64,000 nucleotides of DNA from Siphonodentalium dalli. Lineage: Eukaryota; Mollusca; Scaphopoda; Gadilida; Siphonodentaliidae. The translations under genes were made by a program, and so were the position numbers. Of the stretch, positions 22,141-32,377 are shown piece after piece; position 1 is the stretch's first letter, and every line of letters starts with the position of its first letter. The notes under the pieces were generated by a model, which saw only the letters and a program-made list of their open reading frames with translations, was not told the DNA's origin and ran no database searches. Location: positions 193,402,052 to 193,466,051 of the forward strand of contig CP136067.1 of assembly GCA_032622095.1 (NCBI GenBank), written 5' to 3'.

Positions 22141-23655
22141 ATCCAAAGTGAAATGATGAGGATGGCAATGAAGTAGATTTGGATGGGATGCAGGGGTATT
22201 GTTATCAATATGGAGTTGTTTTAGTATAATAGAACATTAAGGAAACTGATTGTGCAGCAATACAAGTTTATTCAAGGACAACAAACTAACTAAAGATAAA
22301 ATACATGTATAGAAACACATGTAATACATAAATATATAAACTCATTAAACTGCATGGGTTAAAACTTACTGACAACAAGAGTTGGGTTAAATTTTTGATT
22401 AAAAAACACTTGCAAATTCCCTCTGCGTACATGTATATGGTATGTTAGGCAAGTTACATGTACATGTAGTTGCAATGTATACCGGTACATGACATACCGG
22501 TGGACACAAAAATCATTATTTTAGTTCCAATGTCATTTACCAGTATACATGTACATGTTTTACCTTGCAACTACATCTACAGTGAGGTAGTTTTGACTCA
22601 TTTAAACTTTCTAAATGGGTTTCTCCCTTTGAATGACATAAACTAATGTGAGTATACACATGAGCTGTGATGTGAAATACACACCAAAAAAATATTTTTT
22701 GGTCTAAGGACATGTTTCCTGTCATTATCTCACTGCTTACAAATATATATTTGTAATAGTGTGCTGTAATGCTCCAGAAATAGTCATATTTTGTCCTGGT
22801 TCATAAGAACACATTATTTCTTAGTGTTAGAAGGACATGTTGTCTATTATTATTTGACTCATAAACCCCCAAATGTACATGTAAACAGAACATTTGGGAA
22901 AGAGACACACCATCTTTATCCTTTTTTATATCAGTAGCAATTGATCAGATAGCAAAATATGCTATAAAAAATAGATGTCAGATGGTAGAGATTAAACAAT
23001 CACATTAATTGCACCAACTCGAAACAGTTAACATACCCTGTAGAATACAGACTATGATCAAGGAGGGTGTCACACACACCCCCACCCCGCTTTGGCATGT
23101 GATATTCAGGCCATTTTCAGGTGGTATGCTCTATACATACCCAATGTTATCTGGTACCAGGATTCACACAGTAATATAACCGGCATTCATGATTCAGCAA
23201 AAAGGCTAGTATGCAGATATAATACCGGTAGCAGAAAATTATACAAATTTTGAGTATTTTCCAGCCTAAACAGACCCAAGTGATATATTTTTATCTAATT
23301 CAGTCTAATACCTCTTGATATGTTGATGTTTTGGATACTATTTCAGCAAATGTAAGAAAACTGTGAACTGGTATTCAGTATTCATGGGTGATAGGAGGGG
23401 TAACACCCTCATAAAGGCCACTCACAATTGAATACACCAGTATGGAAGGTGTCACCACCCCCACCTCCCTGGTCCCAATACCAGTTAATGTAAAAGGTTG
23501 AATCATGCGTACCAGTTACAAGTAAGGAAATATTGAATGAAAACTAATATTACACTAATAATATAGTTTTCATATACATGTACTAGTATTTGCTGAAGTT
23601 GTATCCATAACTTCTACATACCTATAGATAATAGATTGAATAAAAGGACGTCCGG
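22141..23655. other. Interior of giant element, no gene recognised
   Basis: AT-rich sequence with several ACATGTA runs and short CA/CCCC tracts (about 23,070-23,090 and 23,455-23,470). No reading frame, RNA or repeat pair could be supported. Confidence 0.4.
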
Positions 23656-23659
23656 CCGC

Positions 23660-24387
23660 AGTGTCCCCCGAAAAAGTGGCTTCATTGGGGCATCAGCTTG
23701 TCTGAAAAAAATATCAAGGACCCTAAATCTGATAAAACATTTCAGAACAATCCAACCAGTGTCCCATGAAATGGTGAATAATAAACTATCATACTAAATT
23801 TGATTCAGATATGATCACACAAACTAAAATTATGATCCGGAAACCAGAAATTAACACGAGTCTAAGTCGAAAAAGGACCATAACTCTCGCAAATATGGGT
23901 AAACCCATATTCGAACTTGACCTGTTAATAGGGCTGATAAACTCACATACCAAATTTGGTTCAGATATGATCACACAAACTGAAGTTATCATCCGGAAAC
24001 CAGAAAATTAAAAAATTCTAAGTAAAAAAGGGCCATAACTCTTGCAAAAATGGGCGGAGCACACCCATATTCGAACTTGACCTGTATTTTGGTCTGATAA
24101 ACTTACATACCACATTTGTTTCAGATATGATCACACAAACTGAAGTTATCATCCGGAAACCAGAAAATTACAAAATTCTAAGTAAAAAAAGGGCCATAAC
24201 TCTCGCAAAAATGGGCAGAGCAAACCCATATTCGAACTTGATCTTTAGTTTGGTCTGATAAACACACATACCAAATTTGCTTTTGATCTCATAACCGAAA
24301 CTAAAGTTATCATCTGGAAACCATTTCCGGACAGACGGACGGACGGACACCGGCTATTTTAATAGTCCCCTGAAATTTTCGGCGGAC
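23660..24387. mobile_element. GTCCCCCGAAAA-type element, inverted relative to 8,151-8,824
   Basis: The left end GTGTCCCCCGAAAAAGTGGC is the reverse complement of the right end of the 8,151 element. Its right end, AGTCCCCTGAAATTTTCGG, is a decayed form of the other. The interior has three units of about 165 bases, each with GGGCCATAACTC, CCCATATTCGAACTTGA, CAGATATGATCACACAAAC and ATCATC(C/T)GGAAACCA. It is followed by ACGGACGGACGGACA. The element is non-coding. Confidence 0.65.
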
Positions 24388-24869
24388 AATTACATCATAA
24401 ATGTCATTTGGGCTGGAAACTAGTAAAACAAAATTAATTTTGTGCTAGAAAAGCTGCGAACCAGCCTTTTTGTTGAATCCTGAATACCGGAATACCGGTT
24501 AAACTGCGCAAATGAATCCCGACTACCAAATTAGCAGAGGGGTATGAATCATGCATGCCACCTGAAAATTGTGCATCAATGTTTTCAATTTACTTCATTT
24601 ACAAGTACATGTACCTGTACAATTTTTTTTATTTTCAAATATGTGAGATCCAAGCGGAAATCATGAGTACTGTGCATTAGTCCGAGAGTCTGATAACCTG
24701 GGTGTTTGGTTATTATAGAGTGTACATTGTCTCAAAATTTTTAATCTTCATGCCCAGTTTATAGCGAGAGTCATGTTAGGTCTAATTATCTCCCCCAAAG
24801 CATCAGTACATGTATGCGTAAACTATAAATTGCATAAATATTGCATTAATTTGTGTATATTTTCATGGG

Positions 24870-25650
24870 TAATATATGTTATGTCTCGGGTAATTTATTT
24901 TGTATGAGGGTAATACTATTACCATACATGTACATGTATATAACTGACTAAATTAATGTGTTGTAAAACACAATCGATTCTTTCAAACCTATGTACCATC
25001 AATTGAACCTTGGACCATTTGAACCCTCAAACTATTGAACTTCATGACACTCGAACCCATCGAACTACATGTACTAGTAATGAACACTCTGACTAATGCA
25101 CTGTACATGATTGAGTTAATGGTTATGTGACCTCAGGAATTGGTCCAAGTAATTTTTCTGCTTTACTAGTAAATGTCCTTTAACCCTTTACCCAACAAAC
25201 CGGCCAAAACCGGCCAAATAAAGCTTCAACAGCCTAAAATATCTTCTCAATATAACCATACAAATATGGATATCATTGGAACCGGCTCCTTGACCACATT
25301 GTGATAGTTACAGTTATGCCCTGTGCCAATGCATTCTCTTATATATGCGAGTCGACCATAGGTCGCCTCGCATATATAAGAGAATGCATTGGCTTAAAAA
25401 AATCTTTTTTTAACACTTTTTACCATTTTTTCTTACATTCTTTAACAATTTTATAATTTTTAATGTGTTAAGCCAATGCATTCTCTTATATATGCGAGGC
25501 GACCTATGGTCGACTCGCATATATAAGAGAATGCATTGGCACAGGGCCGTTCTGTTGGGTAAAGGGTTAATTGTTCCAATTGTATCGACACTGATTTTTT
25601 GTTTTCATCCAAATTGCAACGAAGAACTACTAGTATACACATGTACCGTC
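24870..25650. repeat. Direct duplication, copy 1 (copy 2 at 26,660-27,040)
   Basis: Shared in order are TATGTTATGTCTC, TGAACCCTCAAACTATTGAACTTC as two overlapping words, ATCG(A/G)ACTAC, ACTAGTAATGA, AATGGTTATGTGACC, TTTCTGCTTTA and GTTTTCATCCAAA. Copy 1 contains a 391-bp MITE that copy 2 lacks, so the pair also serves as a filled and an empty insertion site. Confidence 0.7.
25180..25570. mobile_element. piggyBac-like TTAA MITE, 391 bp, built of two mirrored hairpins
   Basis: TTAA at 25,180-25,183 and 25,567-25,570 flank the terminal inverted repeats CCCTTTACCCAACA and (T)GTTGGGTAAAGGG. TTAA targets with CCC-starting ends are the hallmark of the piggyBac superfamily. The body has two 69-base hairpins (25,326-25,394 and 25,472-25,540), each running from GCCAATGCATTCTCTTATAT to its complement. 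The second is the exact reverse complement of the first, and a T/A-rich spacer separates them. The empty site is visible near 26,940-26,965. Confidence 0.85.
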
Positions 25651-25784
25651 CAATGAGGCCGCAATAATAATAGTCTCCCAAGTTGTAATCTTCATGACCA
25701 GTTTATAGTGACAGTTACATGTACAATTAGGTAACATACATGTAGTAGACACCCAATTATACACAAAATATCTTCCCCAAAGCT

Positions 25785-26645
25785 ATGGGAGGCCAAATTC
25801 ACATTTAATAATGAATTTCGCTTAAGCGCAATTGATTGCGCTTAAGCGCAAATAATTGCGCTTAAGCACATTCAATTGCACTTAAGCGCAAATACCACAT
25901 ATTGTGCTTAAGCGCAAATACCACATATTGTGCTTAAGCGCAAATAGGGCATTTACGCTTAAGCGTAATTAATTGCGCTTAAGCGTAATTGTGACTACTA
26001 TCTAACCTACCCATAAACTATTAGCATGACCTGGATAACTTTTCAGGATTTAGTCGGAAATATGGCTTGTTGCCATTCATCGGAAAGCTCTCGAGAGCTT
26101 TTCGATGAATGGCAACAAGCCATATTTCTGACTAAATCCTGAAAAGTTACCCATAATTCTGCTGTGGTTAAGAAGTCGATTAAATAGAGCATTACCGTAT
26201 GAGGTAAGAAAGCTCTCATGCAGTGACACCACATGCATGTATAGGATAAAGGCTAAAAGGATATAAGGCTAAAATCTGTGCAAAAATACATTAAAAATAT
26301 CATACAAAACATTACTAGAGTTCCGGGAAGGCCACATCATTTCTTTGGATAGAGGGATGCTGATAATATGTAATTAGGGGATTCTCCTTGTTGAACACAT
26401 ACTCACAGTTTGACTGTTGAGTACAGGTCAAAATTAGCCCAATGCGCATCTTGTGTTGCTAGGTGATACACCAGGTCATGCTAATAGTTTATGGGTAGGT
26501 TGATTAATTGCGCTTAAGCGTAAATGCCCTTATTGCGCTTAAGCACAATATGTGGTATTTGCGCTTAAGCGCAATTGATTGCACTTAAGCGCAATCAATT
26601 GCGCTTAAGCGCAATTCATTATTAAATGTGAATTTGGCCTCCCAT
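25785..26645. repeat. 861-bp palindromic unit with TTAAGCGCAA repeats in the arms
   Basis: The outer ends ATGGGAGGCCAAATTCACAT and its reverse complement lie at 25,785 and 26,645. The arms carry a series of GCGCTTAAGCGCAA words, each itself palindromic, and ATATTGTGCTTAAGC variants. The inner arm ends ACCCATAAACTATTAGCATG (about 26,009-26,028) and its complement (about 26,478-26,497) close the structure. The centre holds a nested hairpin and part of a TA-type MITE. No reading frame is present. Confidence 0.8.
26036..26200. mobile_element. Partial TA-type MITE with a perfect central hairpin
   Basis: Bases 26,036-26,149 form a hairpin centred on AGCTCTCGAGAGCT, with arms from TAACTTTTCAGG through GCCATATTT. 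Downstream, AATTCTGCTGTGGTTAAG and GAGCATTACCGTA match the right end of the complete element at 29,336-29,497. The left terminal part is missing here, replaced by the inner edge of the larger palindrome. Confidence 0.7.
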
Positions 26646-27689
26646 ATCATTGTGTACATGTATATCGACAATACATGTTATGTCTCAAGTAAATAACTTT
26701 GTACTACGGTACAGTAATTGATACTCTCAACGCGGTTACCATTGCACATTTGGACTATTGAACCCTCAAACTATTGAACTTCTTGACAATCGAACCCATC
26801 GGACTACTAGTAATGACCACTCGGTCTAACGCACTGTCATTGAATCATCATAAATATGATTGAGGTACATGTAATAATGTACATAATTGCGGTAATGGTT
26901 ATGTGACCCTATGAATTGCTCCAAGCTATATTTCTGCTTTAAATTTCAATCAAATTGTCCCTATTGTATGGACTTATCGAGTTTTGGTTTTCATCCAAAA
27001 AGCCAAATTGCACTGAGAAACTATACACATGTAAATGTATTAAGAGACCTCCATTTGCAATGAGTTAGGCAGTGATGCAGTGTGCAACTGCACCAATTCT
27101 ATAAACTTAACCCACATAGTGACATACTAGTATCATGGTCTATCCCCAAATAGAACATATGGTACATGTACATGGTAAGTACTGTAAAGAATGATCTGGC
27201 TGAAAGGCGGTCATGAGAAAAATTAATGCGGTTTACCGTGGTTGAAACACTGCAGTAATTCACTTGGTTACAACAAAAATATTACTGCAGTAAGATTTAA
27301 TACCAGCAGATACTGCATTAGTATTGAAATGGCTTGGGTTTTTCATAGTTGACTAATCGACAGTAAAAAAATCAAGTCGAAGTAGACTAATCGACAACAC
27401 AAATTTCCATGGAAAACTTCCAATTTACTATGTGGTTATTGAGTTAAAATCAATGAGAGATAACTGCAGTTCCAATTTTTTGTGGGACTGTAATGATTCA
27501 TAGCGAATTCATGCATTGTATTGGGATACACTATCAATGATACGCATATCATGATATAATGTGTATTGCGATACAGGAAATCAAATAATTTTTTAAGATG
27601 GGAATGTGTAAATTTAGAGCAAAACCTGCAATTTTCAAAGTTTAAATGTCTATTATGCGTGTAAATTCTTTGGGTTCATGAAATGGAAA

Positions 27690-27745
27690 AAAAGTTGTAG
27701 GAGGTGTTCGTAAACCGGACTTAAAAATTGGTGTCGCCTTATGTG
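27690..27745. mobile_element. Solo end of the GGCGACACC MITE family
   Basis: TGTAGGAGGTGTTCGTAAAC followed by CGGACTTAAAAATTGGTGTCGCC matches, as reverse complement, the left end of the element at 30,933-31,301. No partner end was seen nearby, so this is a fragment. Confidence 0.6.
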
Positions 27746-27770
27746 TATTTAGCTCATATAGTTAACTATT

Positions 27771-28040
27771 AAAGGTGCTCAATCAGATTCGATGGTCCCC
27801 ATATAATCAGATTCCAACAACATTTTTTTTAGAAATGCTGCTTCAGTTATCAGAATCGATCAATTGCCCAAAAATAATGCTAACCACTGTCAACTGCATG
27901 TATAATATAAAATTGCCCGATACATTATATTTATCAACATGCTGTTCGATGAAGTTTGGCCTTATTATCAACACAAAGCCTCTTGATTTTAGAGTTATCC
28001 ATCTTCATCTGCAATTTGGTCTGAGACCGTCGGCTCGTCA
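27771..28040. mobile_element. Fragment of the TTAAAGGTACTCAATC MITE family
   Basis: It starts ATTAAAGGTGCTCAATC and shares with 61,627-61,920 the blocks TTATCAGAATCGAT, AAATAATGCTAACCA, GTCAACT, a GGCC(T/G)TATTATCA block and TTTTAGAGTTATC. The 3' end of the element is not recognisable here. Confidence 0.6.
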
Positions 28041-28738
28041 AATTTTTCTGGGCCACTATTAAGTCTCGATGAACTGTATCCAGTATAAACATGTTAAACC
28101 TGATAATAATTAGAGCATGCAGTCACTGTTGACATGCGGTATCCGCTAGTAATCTTACCACAGTAATATGACTGATAACCAAGTTAATTGTTTTACCACA
28201 AAAATTCTGAATTCTATCTAGACATTTTGAAACAATAAAACAAAATTCTGGTGTGGTTACAATGTCAACTTAAAAAAAAAATTCATTTAAACATCGCATG
28301 AAAAATACAACCTAACTGCAAATGTGAGGTGGACCACATTCTGCAGCCGTATAACTGACTGCGGTTGATCACATGAACACGCCTGAATACTGCAGTAATA
28401 CCCGATGGTCAACCTTTATAAGGCGAGTTGATTAATTAAAGCATAGCTGTAATTTTACATGTATGTTCTATGGACTTTGTTGGGAAAGAGAATATAGCTG
28501 TGCGAAAATGGATGATATTTCCCCACCTCAGCAGGTGTCGATTACAGAAAAATATACCAAACATACCAGTAGTCTGTTAATCCTGATGTGCTAAGTTAGA
28601 AATTTTTCAATCGAAACCTCATAAAAAAAAATATAAATTCAGTTCTCAATTTTCAAACACTTCTAGGAAATTGTTAAAAAATATTGTTAAAAGATGCCCA
28701 TTCGATTTGACACTGTAAATATACCCCTGTTCAAGTGT
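28041..28738. other. No gene or repeat recognised
   Basis: AT-rich non-coding sequence in the giant element. The word CTGCAGTAAT and its variants recur here and at about 27,250-27,320, but no period could be defined. Confidence 0.35.
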
Positions 28739-28850
28739 TCCTGCTAATGTGCTATGATATGCGGTTGGGTCCTGCTGAATTGCTATGAATTGCGCTACCA
28801 GCATCATAGCAATTCAGCAGGACCACCAGCATCATAGCATATTAGCAGGA
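28739..28850. repeat. Composite hairpin with CAGCATCATAGCA words
   Basis: The left arm has TCCTGCTAAT, GTGCTATGAT and GTCCTGCTGAATTGCTATGA. The right arm has TCATAGCAATTCAGCAGGAC and ATCATAGCATATTAGCAGGA. The central loop is about 15 bases. The left arm has a slight bulge (ATGCGGTTGG against ACCAGC). It is a foldback unit with no coding content. Confidence 0.7.
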
Positions 28851-29335
28851 CCACTTGGCCAGTGGTAAAATAGTTTGTTTTCCATACGGATATGTGTTTT
28901 CAAATAATCATGTAATGATATCTAACATACATGTATATGATCCCATTTATAGGTTTCATTCATCACGGTCAGATAAATTTTGTATACAGACAGTTTTACC
29001 AAACTTAGAATTTTTATTAGGTGCCCAAACCAAAATATCAAAACATCACCTAACTCAGTGGTATTATAAAGAAGCTCAAACTGTATGCTTTCATTGTAGC
29101 TGTAATTACTAGTATTAAAAATGTGCTCAATAAAGTTTGTTTTATCATTTATGGTCATTTGGAATTTGGATGCTATTTAATTCTGTTTATCTATATAATT
29201 GGCTGCACTGCTAAATTTTGACTCATTTCAGTCATTGATGTCAGTACATGTAGTCCATCGAAATGGCGAACACAATCAAAGACAAATTACAAGAGGAAAT
29301 ACAACAAATCAATTTGATGTGCACTAAAACAGATA

Positions 29336-29497
29336 CAGTAATGTCCTAAGTAATCGACCCCTTAACCACAGCAGAATTATGTGTAACTTTTCAGGATTTA
29401 GTCGGAAATATGGCTTGTTGTCATTCATCGGAAAGCTCTCCCCGAGTTACCCATAATTCTGCTGTGGTTAAGGAGTCGATTAATTAGAGCATTACTG
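29336..29497. mobile_element. Complete TA-type MITE, 162 bp
   Basis: It starts CAGTAATG and ends CATTACTG, with TA at 29,334-29,335 and 29,498-29,499. The inverted repeats extend inward through TAATCGAC, CTTAACCACAGCAGAATTAT and GTAACT, about 50 bases with few mismatches. The interior matches the hairpin at 26,036. TA duplication with such ends fits a Tc1/mariner-like non-autonomous element. Confidence 0.8.
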
Positions 29498-29499
29498 TA

Positions 29500-30240
29500 G
29501 TTACAAATGTATGTCTAGCCTCTTGTGAAGTGTTGTGTCACTAATAAGATCTTTAATTCACATACATGTACTATATACCCGTTCAAGCGTTTACAAGTGT
29601 CAGACATCGAGAAACCGACCAAAAGTTTTGGTAGTATATAGGCTAGCACTGCACCTGGGCTACATGTACATGTACTGTAGGTGATTATAATGTACTATTT
29701 TTTTATTCTGCTGTGAAAGTTTTGCTGAATGAAATTTAAGTTTACCCCGATATTCTAAGTCTGCTCGACTAAGATGGGGTTTTTCTCGAAAACTGATAGA
29801 TATCTGAATATACATGTACGTCTTCCACTGGTTGGTATAACCTCTAAATTGACCAATTTTAATTGATTAAACTAACCCTGGTATGGAAAACTCTAATTTT
29901 TATAGCCCGATGAGCGGTTTACTGATGCCCGCCGGGGTTTATTGCCCACAGTGGTGATGATATGATGACCAGCGTTGTGCATGGCATATGTTTATCCAGG
30001 TACTAGTAAGAATGCTACCATACATTCCAAACATTCATTAAATATCTTATTAATAGTAACCCAAACTACACAAGAGACTAGTTTAACATAAATATAGCTA
30101 TGTTCTAATTAAATGACCCCACCCCACAACAAGATTGACCACCGGTATTTGACTGTTCAACCACATTCAATTACAATGCCGCTGGAATGCCTCATAGTAT
30201 TTACGGTATTTTGATTAATCGACAACATCGCTGTTGCAAA
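29500..30240. other. No gene recognised
   Basis: Non-coding AT-rich interior of the giant element with scattered ACATGTACATGT runs. No repeat pair or frame is supportable. Confidence 0.35.
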
Positions 30241-30245
30241 CATTA

Positions 30246-30656
30246 CTCTTGAGTGCCTAATAAAAGTACAGGGTGGAATAATAGACTACATGTAGTACAG
30301 GTTGGAAAATGTCGCGTAACTGAATAATAGTACAGGGCGGAATAAACGTACAGACTGGAACTATTAGTACCATACATCCCAACAAAACGCACCATCTGAC
30401 TGCCAGTGACTGGTTTATATACTGATGCCATGTGACAGAAATAGTTTTGATTGATAGCCAGGTCTGTGAATCTACAGTGTGCTGATCACTGTCAACAATC
30501 AGAGTTCATTTATCTATGAATAACACAATTTAAGATTGGTGAATTATTTCTTTTGGTTAATTTAATAAACGTACAGGACCAAATAACGATCGTACAGGTG
30601 GAAATTTTACCTCGATTTTAATAATCATACATGTATGTTTATTAGGCACTCAAGAG
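30246..30656. mobile_element. TA-type MITE, 411 bp, with internal GTACAGG words
   Basis: It starts CTCTTGAGTGCCTAATAAA and ends with its reverse complement. TA is present on both sides (30,244-30,245 and 30,657-30,658). Inside, GTACAGGGTGGAATAA and its variants occur at both ends and the middle (GTACAGGTTGGAA, GTACAGGGCGGAATAA, GTACAGGTGGAAA). It is non-coding. Confidence 0.8.
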
Positions 30657-30932
30657 TACATATTCAAGTATGTGGCATACCAAAACACAACATGATACAT
30701 ACATGTACATGTACTACATACCATCTATAATAATTATTTGGTTTTTTAAAACCACAGTTGATGTTTTGCTCAGAGCATGACCACGTTGCATGTAACTTGG
30801 ATCAACACTGGAACAGTATTGATGGTAATTTTCAACATGGTCTCACTGAGGTTCTATCAGATATAAATACTAGTACGGTTGAGGGAGACAATTATTTTGA
30901 GAATATGTGAACCTGTGTTAACATGAGCCTAA

Positions 30933-31301
30933 GGCGACACCAATTTTTAAGTCTGGTTTACGAACACCTCCTACAACTTTTTGTCCATTTCATGAAAAAA
31001 AATAAAACTGTTTTCTCCCAAAATATTTTACATGCGTACTGATTTTCATGTGTTGTCGCATCCGGTTCTGCTTATGATCATTTACGTATCCATATTTTCA
31101 TGTATTTCATGACAAGATATGTCTTGTTTGGTTCAGAATTTTATTCAAAAACATTTTTTCACAATTTATGTGAAATTCCACGATTTACTTGATATAAATT
31201 GGGGGGACAATCTTTTTTTTTCTTTTCCCTCCTGCACTGTCCTGCATCTACTTTTTTTATCCCCACATTATAGTAAACCAGACTTAAAAATTGGTGTCGC
31301 C
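30933..31301. mobile_element. PIF/Harbinger-like MITE, 369 bp, TAA target duplication
   Basis: The terminal inverted repeats are GGCGACACCAATTTTTAAGT continuing to CTGGTTTA, with the complement at the right end. The trinucleotide TAA is repeated directly outside (30,930-30,932 and 31,302-31,304). Three-base TNA/TAA duplications with GG-starting ends are typical of PIF/Harbinger. The interior is T-rich and non-coding. A solo end of the family lies at 27,690-27,745. Confidence 0.75.
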
Positions 31302-32377
31302 TAAATATCATCTGATGGAGTCAAAATCATTGAACCGTCACTTATGCATGCACATGTAGTCTTGAACTCTTGATGTTGAGTCTGGGTTTCATCATTTTCA
31401 TTAGTTTGCTGTAGCCTGTTATCCACCAAAGGTTGAGGTGTTATGGAACAACTGTATGGCATCGTATACTGTTATCTTTTGAGTAAATATGGAGTCTCTA
31501 ATTCTTTTATCAGTCACGCATCTACTCATCAAATTGACATTAGTATAATCCTTAAATATTTGTAAATTGTAACAATTGTCACCATGAACTTGTTGATAAT
31601 TTTCTTTGTCGTGTAACAACTGTTGTACCAAGTTTCAATGCTGCGTCCTCCTGGTATGTAGGGATTACTGGTGCCTTTAATAGTGATGCATCATTGCCAG
31701 TTAATGTACATTAGAGTGGAACTGAATTAACAATGTCACATTGACACAGTAAGACCAGTAAAACAGCAAAAGTAGTATTATTGTAACAGCAGGCTTAACA
31801 CTATCAGTACCGTATGAGTCTATGGCCACATGTACATGTACAGTAGTACAGACCCCTCACTATCGCAGATCAAACTTCTCAATTTTCTTCTGGACAGGTG
31901 CATGATCAGGCCACTGCCACTGCATCATGCTTGTACCGGTACCACAAATTCAATTTTGCGTATTGTCGTAGCGTGACAATTACAAATAATTACAATGTAC
32001 TGTACATGTATTACTTTTCAATTCAATCCCAATGCACTATGTCCACTGTCAGTGGTTTTCATGTGATACAAATATTCCAGGTCATACAGATGTGTCAGCG
32101 GGAATATTCTGGTTATGGGCAGATGGCCGTTCAATACTATAGTTGATCCGTTTCGTTATCGTAGCTTAATTCTTACTGTTCCGGGAATTGAAATATTTTT
32201 TGTCACATGAAATTCAGTCTTTTTCGATATTTGCGCACATCCATGCAGACAAAATCGGCGAATCTTATTTATAAGTCCACAGTTTATCCGTTTGTAGCGA
32301 ATACACCATTTCCTTCTGTCATTCCGCGTTGATTCGCGACAAAATTAACTCAAAACACCACAAGGAATTATCGGCGC
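31302..32377. other. No gene recognised
   Basis: Non-coding interior of the giant element. A 71-codon minus-strand frame at 31,419-31,631 has moderately protein-like composition, but it has no splice signals I would trust and no recognisable motif. Confidence 0.35.

Noticed and set aside
21503-22208. Cysteine-, valine- and proline-rich repeat proteins in several frames on both strands
   Set aside because: All phases are open because the CCCAGGTGTACC array has few stop codons. No start, splice or promoter context.
25460-25681. Opposed frames across the MITE at 25,180-25,570
   Set aside because: They are produced by the hairpins of the MITE. The same residues appear on both strands.
31419-31631. 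Minus-strand 71-codon frame with protein-like composition
   Set aside because: No recognisable motif, no convincing splice sites, no second copy to test constraint. Left as background.
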